From positions 23,560,001 through 23,624,000 of the forward strand of contig OZ316894.1 in the NCBI GenBank assembly GCA_973895155.1: a stretch of 64,000 bases of DNA. Direction: 5' to 3'. Below the pieces are notes generated by a model. The model was not told where the DNA came from and did not search any database. It saw only the letters and a list, made by a program, of their open reading frames with translations. Shown here one piece after another: positions 1 through 10,211 of the stretch. Positions within the stretch are counted from its first letter, which is position 1; each line of letters begins with the position of its first letter. The DNA is from Marsupella aquatica. Lineage: Eukaryota; Marchantiophyta. The position numbers were made by a program, and so were the translations under genes.

Positions 1-980
1 GTAGTGTCTCTAGAAAATTGTAAAGTAGCAGAGTTTGCAGTTCTGAACAAGTTCCATTTGAGGGTGATATGATGAGCGATTGGTGTCTGTTGACGTTTGG
101 CAGCCGAGCTTAAATCGAGGAACGCCGCAAATTAGTTTAGGGTATGCAAAGACAATATCTGCAGATTTTGTTCTGGGTTTTAAGCAGGCGGGCAGAACCC
201 AGAAGTTCATTTGTCACTGACGACACATAGTGAATAAGTGCAAAGGGAGGGTCTTTATTTTATGCATATTTACACCTTGCACTTTTTGTAAGTGCATATA
301 GGTCGTCACTAGACAAACAAATACATAAGTGCAAACCATGGATTAAACACATGCACACTAGAACAAAGGTACAGGAATGTTACATTTGTTGATAAGAGGA
401 TGCGATTCCTATTTCCTATATCTATACAGAGTAATAATATGCTCTATCTATTCAGTAGTGCTGCTGTAAGGCAAGAGGTTAGGGGCATGTTTGGTGTACG
501 TGGACACTCTGGGTAAGGCAAGGGTATGAGGTTGGGGTGAGGTATGTCTCGTGTTAGTGGAAACTCTTGCTCAAAGACTAGAACCAACCAAACCAAAAGC
601 AGATACTTGTGGGTCTCTTGTTGCTGTTTTTGTCTAATAATTAACGTGATTCAGAATATCCATCCAGATCAAGATTAAGCATCAAAGTATGTTTCTAGAT
701 TCTGGCACACAAGCACATCGACTACATTCATCTAGACCTAGATTTAGCATGAAGATATATATAAGTAACTTGGGTGGTTTTAATGGTTCAGGTTGAATCT
801 AGTGAATCCTGAAGTGAAATGCAATTTGTCATTGCGTTCAATCAAAAAAGGTCTACGCCACCAACAACAGTCAAGGAAGGAAGGGTGGGGCAGGACATGG
901 TAACCAAATAAATAAAATAAAGTGAGACACAATATAACCATAGGAAAGAAAAACGAAGCCTTCATAGACCACCATGATAC
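1..980. other. Non-coding flank, no gene recognised
   Basis: The only open frames are short (under about 75 codons) and show no motif. The sequence is AT-rich without an obvious tandem array. Its last 19 bases form the left copy of the target duplication of the neighbouring retroposon only in part (981-999 is the duplication itself). I see nothing else that can be supported here. Confidence 0.6.
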
Positions 981-1876
981 ATAAGTTGCATGGACCATTC
1001 GGTACTGCGCCTCTTCCTCTCCCCGCCGGACTGTATTGATTCACTGGCTGAGACATTCTTTTGTGCATTGGTGCTCGCTTCTGCTCACTGGGCGTCGACT
1101 AGAGGCATCCTCCACTCTGAGCGCCCTCCTATGGAATCCGAGTAGACTCATTCACCCCTCGGGATCTGAACTTGCCTATTTTCCTCTTTCTGTATTATAC
1201 CCGACTGCAGATGCTGCCACTCCTCCTGGACCCCACGTATCATCTCTCGGAACTCGGTGTATTGACGCTGCTCCTCTCAATCATTCAGGGTCATCTCATT
1301 CTGGGCCTTCTTAATGCAAGAGGATTCTTTGCTGATGGTGGACCATCTCCTGATCTGTCCCTTTGGTCACCCTGACCTAGTCATCACATTTTCGACTATC
1401 GGTGACCCAGTTTTGCTGCTCTATTGCCTTCACCGGCGGAACGGGGGATTACTTGGCAATGGAGGGTTTTTTCTCGGAGTTCTGCCTGGATCTTTCAGCC
1501 GGTGGTGGGCGGAGTTGGTGTATTTCCCGGTCTGGTCCTGGCTGGTCTCCCTGGTTATGTTGGTTGGTGATTGATTGCTTCTCTTATTCTCTTGCTGCTT
1601 CCTGGCCGTCCTTGTTCCCCCTTGGGCTGCCCTTCCTCGCTTGGATGTGCCCCTCTTTTTGGCCATCTGGTTGGGCGGTCTTTGGTGCTTCTCTTCTCTG
1701 GGTGTGCTCCTCCCTCTAGCCACCCTTATTTTCCGTTTCTTTCTATGTCCTGCCTCCTTCTTTTAGGCAGGTTTGTGTTCTTTTCTGCCATATGAATAAA
1801 GTGTCAACGCAGTCTGATTTAAAAATAAAATAAAAATAAAAATAAATAAAAATAAAAATAAGTTGCATGGACCATT
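981..1876 (+). mobile_element. 5'-truncated LINE-like/SINE-like retroposon with 19-bp target duplication
   Basis: The 19-bp sequence ATAAGTTGCATGGACCATT occurs at 981-999 and again, perfectly, at 1858-1876. Between them lies about 858 bp that ends in an A-rich tail of AAATA/AAAATA repeats (about 1820-1857), just after a possible AATAAA signal (1796-1800 region). A long direct repeat plus an A-rich 3' tail is the hallmark of target-primed reverse transcription. The interior has no reverse transcriptase motif; it is pyrimidine-rich with a TCCTGCCTCCTTCTTTTAGG stretch near 1748 that recurs at about 24331. I infer the 3' end of a LINE, inserted in plus orientation. A SINE or a processed transcript would leave the same footprint. 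Confidence 0.75.
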
Positions 1877-2084
1877 ACAACCCTGACCAACCATTTTAAA
1901 TATTGCCTTGAAATCAAAATAGTGTCTTTTCTTTGTAACAATGTTGGGGTTCAAAACGTTGCTAGGTCTATTCAAGTTGCATGATTACTAGGTGTGGCAA
2001 AGTGGTAAGGACATATTAATTATGTGTACACCTAATTACCCTGGAATTTGGGGTCAGAATTGAAAGGCAGCTGGGCTCGGCTTT

Positions 2085-2710
2085 GAATCAGTCCAGCTTT
2101 GAATCTGACATGGCTATGCTTGGTTGCATTGGGGGTGAGGGAGGGAAAAAAGCCCTGCCGGTAATCACACATCAAAATGTGATAATATACGAGGTGCATT
2201 CATTGATTTAAAGAAAATAATGAGGTTTATCATGGTATGGAGAGATGTACTACACCATATATGTCATATTTTGATGTGCACTTATCAATCTGGTCTCCAC
2301 ATGTCTTAATTTTTGCCCAATTATTGCAACGCCACATGCTAAAAATTATACAACGCCACATTTTTTATACAACGCCTATTAAAACCACATTTTTTTACAA
2401 CGCCTATTAAATTATACAACGCCACATGCTAAAAAATCATAAACAAAGTCTCAAAACTCGAGCACGACGCCCTGGGCTCACTATTCGAATATAGCGCCCC
2501 TTGGCCCACTATTCGAATATAGCGCCCGGGCGCTGTGTTCGGGGGAAGACGGTAGCTGGTCTGCTGCGACGGTGTGCACCAAAGAAAAGGGTCTTGGCTT
2601 TGAATCTGACATGGCTCTGCTTGCTGCATTGGGGGTGAGGGAAGGAAAGGGGGAAAATAATTGAGACGGCAGTAAGGCTGTAACGTAACCCCTGCCTTAC
2701 AGGGCAAGTC
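2085..2710. repeat. Direct duplication of a ~80-bp segment (2085-2160 and 2592-2700)
   Basis: The segment reading TTGAATCTGACATGGCT followed by GCATTGGGGGTGAGGGA occurs near 2100 and again near 2600, about 500 bp apart in the same orientation, with a few substitutions. The second copy lies inside the foldback structure described separately. No coding content is evident. Confidence 0.6.
2166..2280. repeat. MITE-like element, copy 1
   Basis: About 115 bp bounded by imperfect inverted ends: CACATCAAAATGTG at the left and the complement of a CACATCAAAATATG-type end at the right. The interior (CATTGATTTAAAGAAAATA, then CATGGTATGGAG and ACACCATATAT) recurs at 38666-38770. The ends are also found rearranged at 8860-9055. 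A small dispersed repeat with inverted ends and no coding capacity is best called MITE-like; no clear target duplication could be assigned. Confidence 0.55.
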
Positions 2711-2845
2711 AATGTTTCCCCCCTTTCTTAAAATAATTAACTTGATCGGGGTACCAAGCAACTTATTTTTGAAATGTGGTTTTAATAGGCGTTGTATAAA
2801 AAAGTGTGGTTTTAATAGGCGTTGCTAAAAATTTTTGCAAGAAAA
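2329..2845. repeat. Foldback element with ACAACGCC-TATTAAAACCACA modules
   Basis: The left side (about 2329-2425) carries several copies of a module reading ACAACGCCTATTAAAACCACA or ACAACGCCACATGC. The right side (about 2776-2835) carries the reverse complement (TGTGGTTTTAATAGGCGTTG) twice. About 350 bp lie between. Repeated modules in opposite orientation at the two ends are typical of foldback-type DNA elements. The interior includes a twofold CACTATTCGAATATAGCGCC repeat near 2479 and 2507. No transposase is present. Confidence 0.55.
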
Positions 2846-3380
2846 CTGTGAAGCTCCTACGTGGTAAAACCACAGCCTAATTCAGCACGAACTTTTTTGT
2901 AAGACGCTTAGTTTCCTTCTCTCTCCTCCCTTGCAAAAGTATACATGAAGTGACCAGCTACAGTCGATCTTCACATCATGCTGAATGAGCCTATTGACCT
3001 TCCTCAATTTGCCAAAACGAGCACGTCTCATCCAATGCACCGTCACCATCCCACCCTAATCAACGATGAAAGCTAAATGAAAGCCATCTTTCATGATTGC
3101 AATTAGTTCAGGCAAAAACCACAGAATGTATGGACTTTAGGGACCTTTCCAGTCGAGACGGTCAGTTAGCTTGTAGATCAAACAAAGTGAAAGAAATGGA
3201 AGCCCATAAAAATTCAAACCAAAATATAATATCCTGGAAGTGTCAAATTTAGAATTATTTCCCATCAGAATTTGGAATTCAAGTCTTGAAAACTTTGTGT
3301 GCTCTATCTTAAGCTTAGCGACTAGCAATTGGGTCCATACTGCTCAACCATCTAAATGTTGTTCCGTTCGAGTGAGAGAT

Positions 3381-4523
3381 TTATGTTGAGAGAGATTTAT
3401 GTTGAGTAAATAAACTCAACAGAGTTGCGAGTTTAGAATCAGGTCGCTGTGAAACATCATCAGGTCTTGCCAAAACATCAAAAACCTTAGACTTCAGCTT
3501 GTCAAAGTTCTCCTTGAAGAGCTTCTCGGCTTCCTCTTGGAGTTTAGTGGCGGCAAACTTCCGAGAGAGCTGGAGCATCTGTGGGACATTATCGACACTT
3601 AATCGTCGGCAAAGCTCAGCTTCACATAACTCCTTTAGATATCCAATTCGCAAGTCATGTGCAGCTCTGAGGACCTCGTCAGCAGGCACAGAAACCTCGT
3701 CGAATTCAAATTTCCCAGACTGGCAAAAATTCACTATCTCGGAGAAGACTGGACCTATGTCATAAATAGGCCCACAAACGAAATCCATCTTCAATTGCGT
3801 TGGAGTGACTGCACCTCCGTATAGTAAATTCTTGATGACCGGTGATTTTGCACTCTGAACAGAATACCGATAAGAATCATGCTCAAGACGATCTAAATTT
3901 ACGTAATTAACTTTGCTGAAAGGTCCTTGGAGTGGGAAAATCACGGTCGAGAACGGGTGCATCTGCAGGCTCAGTAGGTAAGGAAACAAATCTGAACAAA
4001 GCGGAACGAAAGTGTATGTCATTCAACAGACTGACTGATTGTCAACGGAAAAGTTAGTTTGAAGTGAATTTCTTACCAGGGCGTATAGCTCGAGTACATC
4101 GGTCGCGTCCTCTAGACTCTCTGACGGAATCTCGCAGTGCAGCTCCAGAAATTTCACTTTCTTTCGTCGACGTTTGGTTTTAGCCTTGAGCTTGGTCAGC
4201 TCCGACTGCAATTGTTCGTTCTCTACCTTCTTGTTTCTCAAGGCGCGCGAATACTTGGCCGTCGCGCTGAACAGTTCAGTTTCATGATTCTCGTTCATCT
4301 TGGCAAAAGCAGCCCGCAGAGACCTCAATTTAGCTTCCCTCTTGGAAAAGGCAGCTTGTACAGACGTCAATTGAGCTTTAAGGGCCGTCACTTCGTTATC
4401 ATGACGCTCGTGACAACCGGAGCAGCTCGAGATTTCCACATTGTGACAGCCATTTTCCCAAGCACGAACTACTGTGGCCTGATCAATCTCCAAGCAGTAC
4501 CTACAATACGTTTTTGACAGCAT
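3381..4523 (-). CDS. Cys-pair finger / coiled-coil / BTB-BACK protein, copy A (2 exons)
   Basis: Exons 4523-4077 and 3854-3381; donor CTG|GTAAGA, acceptor TTCAG|AGTGCA, phase 0, giving 306 aa. I chose the Met at 4523 because it begins the part shared with copy B. Residues 7-10 are CRYC and 34-41 are CSGCHERH, a CX2C...CX2CH pattern that could bind zinc. Residues about 42-135 are Lys/Glu-rich with heptad character, a probable coiled coil, ending in a basic KTKRRRKKVK stretch. Exon 2 begins SAKSPVIKNLL, like the middle of a BTB domain, followed by a BTB second half (VPADEVLRAAHDLRIGYLKE) and the start of a BACK helix region (SVDNVPQMLQLSRKF). The usual N-terminal BTB strand and Ala-His-Lys segment is absent. 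BTB proteins often act as CUL3 ubiquitin-ligase adaptors; a role for this one is not established. It has no evident signal or membrane segment. Confidence 0.7.
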
Positions 4524-4599
4524 CGCTACCGGATACAGGTCTGTCTTGACTTGAGATCGATATTTCAATAACAACTAATTCGTTCTAGATGTAAAGCAT

Positions 4600-6849
4600 C
4601 AATGCCGATATGAAGAAAGGTGGCTACTGTAATTAACTAGGCGTTCTACGTAAAGGAAGCTCAAGATGTTGGGGAATTACTGGACAGGAGATAGCACGAC
4701 AATCTTTCAACGTCTTTCATTCCGTGATCAAGATTTGGACGAATCACTAGAGAAGAATACCACGACAATCACTCATCCATCGTCTCGATCTAGGGAACTC
4801 AACGCATGCAGTGGATCGATACTTGCTTACAGAAAATCCTTCCTGTCATTCTTTCACTGAAATATTGACTGGATCGGCCTATAGTTCTGCTTGGATCCAT
4901 GGGCTAACTGGAAACGGCAGGATACAACGAATCTTGTCAGGCAGATCTGCTCGATACGGAATGAATGTACGTTGCCGTCGTAGGTCTAGACGAACAAATC
5001 GGTAGCCCGATGTACCTCTCTGTTGGATCGGATCGGATCTTACCAGAACATTCCTGCGAATTCTTCCTCAGTCAAATTCTTTCTGGTAGTACAGACGTAC
5101 AATGAGGCTAACGTGAAGGGGCAGAATAATGATAATGTTCACCAGTACAGTATTTCTGCGATTTTACGCACGACCCCGCCAAAGAAGGTACGAATGGAAT
5201 GAGTATTGATGCCCTCCAATTTCTTTCAATTGAAATCTCGTCATACTGGTGAGACTTCCACAGCCTTCACATACCTTTTTTTCCCTGTTTGCCTTGTTTC
5301 CGCCGGAGGTGGGTACATGTCCAAAAGAAAGGAGCATTCAAACGAATGATTGGAGCACGCCAAAGACTATCCAGGATAGCTCAGTCGCGAGCCCCTAGCA
5401 GGCCTAGAGATCAAAGGGAAGCATAGCATTGTCAGAGTAAATTATGTGCTTAATTGCAGAATCAAGTACATTTCAGTATAGTCCGCGCGCATGATGCGCT
5501 GCACAGTCCGCGATCGAGACTAGGAAAATTAAGTTTAGCCATGGTCAGACGAATTCATGTCCTTCCAGAAATAACTGAGGGTACTCTTGTGATCCTGAGG
5601 AGTACCCCAGTGCGATAATAAGACTAGGAGAATCGTTTGTGTAAAATCGTGATACGCTCAAAGTGTTTCAGGACGTACTGTACTTTCGGTGCCCCCTCGC
5701 TTAGGAATTAAGTCACCGTTTCATTGCATTCATCTTTACCATAACTTAGTAATAGATGATTCTGAATCCAGGACAGTAGGATTCCCCATTTCTTTCCAGT
5801 TTGTGCAGCTTAAAAGGATAATTAATTGAAACGTTTAAATCCCGAACACTGAACGTTTAAATCCCGAACACTCAGTAGAAAAGCATCTCTCAAAACGTGC
5901 AATGCTTTTGTTCACAAGTTTAATAGTTGCACTAAACCTGAACAGACCCAGGCTGCACTCATCACCCTCTCTGAAAATTGCAAACGAGCTTTAATACCCG
6001 GTATATAAACTATCGAACACGACGGACAAGCAAAAAACCATCATAGCTCACAGTGTGAACTTATCCTTTGATTCCATATCTTTTAATGAGATTCAATTGT
6101 ACCTCGTTCAAGTAGCTTGATATTTTGTCTTGTAGTACGTGATATGTAAGTGATACTGTTTCTTGTGCTGAACTTCTTAGAGTCTTATCGTTTCTTATAC
6201 TGATTGCTGCAATTACTTTTGTCCTACGACTAGTGACTTTAATTACTGTAAAGGGGATTGAGGATCTAGATGAGGATGCCACGAGGATCCATTAGATGAG
6301 GATGCCAAGTTGACATGCAATTGCATGGAAGACAATGAACGTTCTAAATACGAAGGAAGTAGACCACAGTTGTTGAGGAGTTACATGGCCACTGGGAACT
6401 ACAGAGTCCACTTCAATCATACAATGAGCACTCGGAACTAGAGTCCAATTCAATTATACAATGAGCCTCCACTCAGAACGAGAGTCCAATTATACAAAGG
6501 GCGTCCACTCAGAACGAGAGTCGAATTACCCAATGAGATATTTTCTGGATATCAAAAGATGGAAATACTTGCTTGTGTTGAGAACCTTTATTATGAGACC
6601 GAACTTCTACAATCTTCTCAGGTTCCATATGCCGAAAACATTTGTCCATTTGCCCGAGTTACCAATCACCACGTCCCTTTCGAGCAACTCCGATTGATCA
6701 AGCACACCATGATCTTCCCCTCACTCTAGTAAATAGCTCCTTTAATTGGCAGATCGACGTACGGACACAGACAGAACAAGCGACATAGCGTTGACAAACA
6801 TATTATTGGGGCATCTCACAATTTGGCGATACCAGCCGGCCCGGATACC
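4600..6849. other. Intergenic spacer with small tandem repeats, no gene
   Basis: No convincing coding region. The part up to about 5345 is the duplicated 5' flank of copy A. Two short tandem repeats are visible: an ACGTTTAAATCCCGAACACT unit twice at about 5830-5872, and a CACTCAGAACGAGAGTC-type unit of about 40 bp in three copies at about 6420-6537. The remainder shows nothing I can name. Confidence 0.6.
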
Positions 6850-7220
6850 AGGACACCATCACCATCCCTCCCTAATTTAACGATGAAAGCTAAAAACCAT
6901 CTGACATTGCACTTCCTTCAGGTAAAACCAAAAAATGTTTAGGGTTTAGGGACCTTTCCAGTCGGAACGATCAGTTCAGTTGTACATAAAACAAGTAAAA
7001 GAACTGGAAGCCCATACAAATTCAAACAAAAATCCTGGAAGCGAGCGATATAGCCTGGAATAGTCAAATTTACATTATTTCCCATCAGAATTTAGAATTC
7101 AAGTCTTGAAAATTTTGTGTGCGTTCTATCTTAAGCTGCGCGACTAGCAACTCCGTCCCTAATGCCCAAACAGATATCTGTTGTCCTGTCAAGTGACAGA
7201 TATATATATTGAGTTCTAAA

Positions 7221-8302
7221 TTAAGTTAATAAACTGTCGTACAACTTTGAGAGCTTAGAATGTGGTCGCTGTGAAAGATCATCAGGTCCTGCCAAGACAT
7301 GAAAAACCTTAGACTTCAGCGTGTCGAAGTGCTCCTTAAAGAGATTCCCGGCTTCCTCTTGGAGTTTAGTGGTTCCAAACTTCCGAGAGAGCTTGAGCAT
7401 CTGCGGCACGTTATCGACACTTAACCGTCGGCAGAGCTCAGCTTCACATAACTCCTTTAGATATCCAATTTGCAAGTCATGTGCAGCTCTGAGGACCTCG
7501 TCAGCAGGCACAGATACCTTGTCGAACGTAAATTTCCCAGAGTGGCAAAAGTCCAGTATCTCTTGGAAGACTGGACCTGTTATGTCACAAACAGGCCCAC
7601 AAATGAAATCCGTCTTCACTTCCGTTGCACTTAACCCAGTTCCGCATAATAAATCCTCGATGACCGGTGATTTTGCACTCTGAACAGAACAAACAAGAAT
7701 CATGCTCAAGACGACCTAAAGTAGTGTAATTAAATTAACTTTGCTGAAAGGTCGAGAACGGCTGCAAATCCAGGAAAGGAAACAAATCTGAACAAAACGA
7801 AACGAAAGTGTATGCATGTCAGTTAATAGTGATTTGATTGACAATGAAAATAACTTACCAGGTCGTATAGCGCGAGCTCATCGGTCGGGACCTCTAGAGG
7901 TGGAGGGAACTTGCAGTGCAGCTCCAGAAATTTCAGTTTCCTTCGTTGGCGTTCGGTTTTAGCCTTAAGCTCGTTCACCTGCGACAGCAATTGTTCGTAC
8001 TCCGTCTTCTTGTCGCTCAAGGCGCGCGAACGCTTGGCCGTCGCGCTGAACAGTTCAGTTTCATGAGTTTCTTTCCTCTTGATAAAGGCAGCTCGCAGAC
8101 ACCTCAATTGAGCTTTCCGCTTGGCAAAGGCAGCTTGCACGGACATCAATTCCGCTTGAAGGGCCGTAACTTCTTTATCATGACGCTCGTGACAACCGGA
8201 GCAGCCCCAGATTTCCACAATGTGACTGCCATTTTCCCAAGTACGCACTACTGTCGCCTGATCGACCTCCAGACAGTACCTACAATACTTTTTTGACAAC
8301 AT
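7221..8302 (-). CDS. Cys-pair finger / coiled-coil / BTB-BACK protein, copy B (2 exons)
   Basis: Exons 8302-7859 and 7679-7221 with donor CTG|GTAAGT and acceptor TTCAG|AGTGCA at positions homologous to copy A; phase 0; 300 aa. The finger CRYC...CSGCHERHD is retained, but the extra Cys of copy A (residue 26) is Ser here, which suggests the two CX2C pairs are the ligands. The coiled coil and basic linker (KAKTERQRRKLK) are kept. The BTB-like part keeps VPADEVLRAAHDLQIGYLKE unchanged apart from one residue, while the loop before it (LLCGTGLSATEVKTDFICGP) has diverged. The C terminus differs because copy A has an altered reading end. Both copies are open over their full length, so both may be functional. 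Function unknown. Confidence 0.7.
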
Positions 8303-8729
8303 CACTACCGGATTCCGACTTTTTTCTCACTTGACATCGATATTTCAATAACAAGTCTTTCTAGATGTAAAGTAACTAGGCGTACGTTCTATGTGAACGA
8401 AGCTGAATATGTTGACCACTTACTGGACATGAGATAGCACGACAATCTCTCGTCTCTCATTCATTTGGACGAACCACTAGACAAGACTACCAGGAAAATC
8501 ACTCATCGATCGTCGCTATGTAGTGAACTCGACGCATGTAGTCAAATCGATACTTGCTTACAGAAGAAACCTTCCGGTCATTCGTTCACTCATATATTGA
8601 CTGGATCGGCCCATAGTTCCGCTTGCATCCATGGAGTCATGAACTAACCGGAAACGGCAGGATCCAACGAATCTTAATTATCAGGCACATCTGCTCGATA
8701 CGGACTATATGGAATGAATGTACGTTTCT

Positions 8730-9055
8730 GTCATGGGTTAGATACGAGCAAATTGGCGGCCCATAGGTTAGATACGAGCAATGTGCACCTCCGCGTCGAA
8801 TAGATAGGAGATCAATATTTTGAGTGCACACCATATATTACCACATTCGCGTCGAATAGATAAGAGATCAATATTTTGAGTGCACACCATATATTACCAC
8901 ATTTTGATGTGATTACCATATATTACCAAATGATAATCACATATATTAACACATGATGTGATTACCATATATTACCAAATGATAATCACATATATTAACA
9001 CATTTTGATGTGTGATTACTTTATATTAACACATTTTGATGTGTGATTACACAAA
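8730..9055. repeat. Compound tandem array upstream of copy B
   Basis: Several nested direct repeats: GGTTAGATACGAGCAA twice (about 8737 and 8765); a 57-bp unit starting CGCGTCGAATAGATA at 8792 and 8849; an approximately 45-bp unit GTGATTACCATATATTACC twice (about 8913-9000); and ACATTTTGATGTGTGATTAC twice at the end. The later units contain the ends of the MITE-like repeat seen at 2166 and 38666. The matching upstream region of copy A lacks this array, so it arose after the duplication. It lies about 430-750 bp upstream of the copy B start codon. Confidence 0.7.
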
Positions 9056-9589
9056 TCTTTCCTCAAGTATCCGCACTCTTAGTACCAACGTACAATAATG
9101 ATCAGGATGAAGGCAAGATGGTGATAATGTTGAGAAGTACAGTATCTTTGCGATGTTACACAGACCCGCCTCACGAAGGTACCCGAATGGAATGATTAGC
9201 CACTGCCCTCCAATTTCACACAGTTAAAATCTCGTCATACTGGTCCGGCTGAGATGGACAGAGACTTCCACACTCAGCCATGACATACCTTTCTTTTCTC
9301 GATCGTTTGGCTGCCTGGTAACCTCCCGGAGGTGGGTACGCGTCCAAAATCCAAGAAGGTTAGACAAAGTAACAGTCAAAGGGATTTGCGCTCACCAAAG
9401 AGTTTTGATCTTGTCAAGCTGTTCAATCTATCACTAGAAGAAAATTTTGGCCGAGCTCAAAACTTGACTTATCGATTTGGGCAAAATTTCAATTAAATAA
9501 TCGAGTGCTTTAGGGTACTTTGATTCTTGATTGTTTACATTCACTAGCCAATCTATTCTTACTCTCTTCTTCTTGCTAGAGTCTTCACT

Positions 9590-9680
9590 CTAGACAATAG
9601 GCCCAAGAAACTCTAGACAGTAGTCCCAAGAAACTCGACAATAGGCCCAAGAAACTCTAGACAATAGTCCAAGAAGTAGC
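9590..9680. repeat. Tandem repeat, ~22-24 bp unit, four copies
   Basis: The unit ACTCTAGACAATAGGCCCAAGA is repeated about four times with small changes (AGTAGTCCC variants, one shorter unit). It lies in the otherwise featureless stretch 9346-9880 between copy B and the Copia insertion. Confidence 0.65.
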
Positions 9681-9885
9681 TTTTGAGCTTTATCAGTTAG
9701 ATGAGCATAAATGCCCATTATTTGAATCTTAATAAAAATTATTATTTTGACAAAAATAATATCCCATTTTTTTCAATCCACATAAATTTTGGTGAGCACT
9801 AGAGTCACAGCCTAGAGGCTCCATTCTAGAACCCAACTCTAGCTTCTCTTAGGAATACTTCTATATATTTAGAGTTGTACTAAAG

Positions 9886-10179
9886 TGTAAAAAACCGTCA
9901 GCTCCGGACTAGACAGCAATGCGGAAACATGAGAGACACTCAATCAGACGCTACACCGACGAGACACCCCGAGTGGAGAAACTCCTGAAAGCTCAATAGC
10001 AAATGAGAGTACATGTGAAGAATGAGGGAGAGAATGGTCTCCCTCCAGCCTATACCCCCCAAGGGGGCCAAGATGAGTGGGCCTAAACAAAGCGGATCTT
10101 ATCCTAATGTAATCTAGGGTTAACTAACCCTAGTAAGGCCAAAATAAACTAAGTCGGGAACTCGAGTCAATTCCTAACA
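9886..10179 (-). repeat. 3' LTR of Copia 1
   Basis: 294 bp, TG...CA ends, directly preceded by TAAAG. It pairs with the copy at 16543-16836. On the minus strand it is followed upstream by a purine-rich tract (AAGGTGGAGATTG at about 10180-10193), the probable polypurine primer for plus-strand DNA synthesis. Confidence 0.95.
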
Positions 10180-10211
10180 ATCTCCACCTTGACTCCAGTT
10201 CACACAATGAG

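Larger units (their letters stand above)
2995..9345. repeat. Tandem segmental duplication (about 2995-5345 and 6850-9345)
   Basis: Two direct copies about 3.8-3.9 kb apart match across the two BTB-type genes, about 400 bp of 3' flank and about 1 kb of 5' flank. Shared non-coding landmarks include CAACGATGAAAGCTAAA-like text (3060 and 6880), the TTTAGGGACCTTTCCAGTCG stretch (3132 and 6945), and a CTTTCTAGATGTAAAG-like stretch upstream of each gene. Single-base changes and small indels are scattered throughout, so it is not a recent duplication. The spacer 5350-6840 is unduplicated. Exact ends are uncertain. Confidence 0.75.

Noticed and set aside
1036-1795. Several overlapping plus-strand frames of 60-105 codons
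   Set aside because: Inside the retroposon; no endonuclease, RT or RNA-binding motif, overlapping in several frames, so likely 3' untranslated sequence.
4137-4517. 126-codon plus-strand frame, with a similar one at 7916-8296
   Set aside because: Both are antisense shadows of exon 1 of the two BTB-type genes; conserved only because the genes are duplicated.
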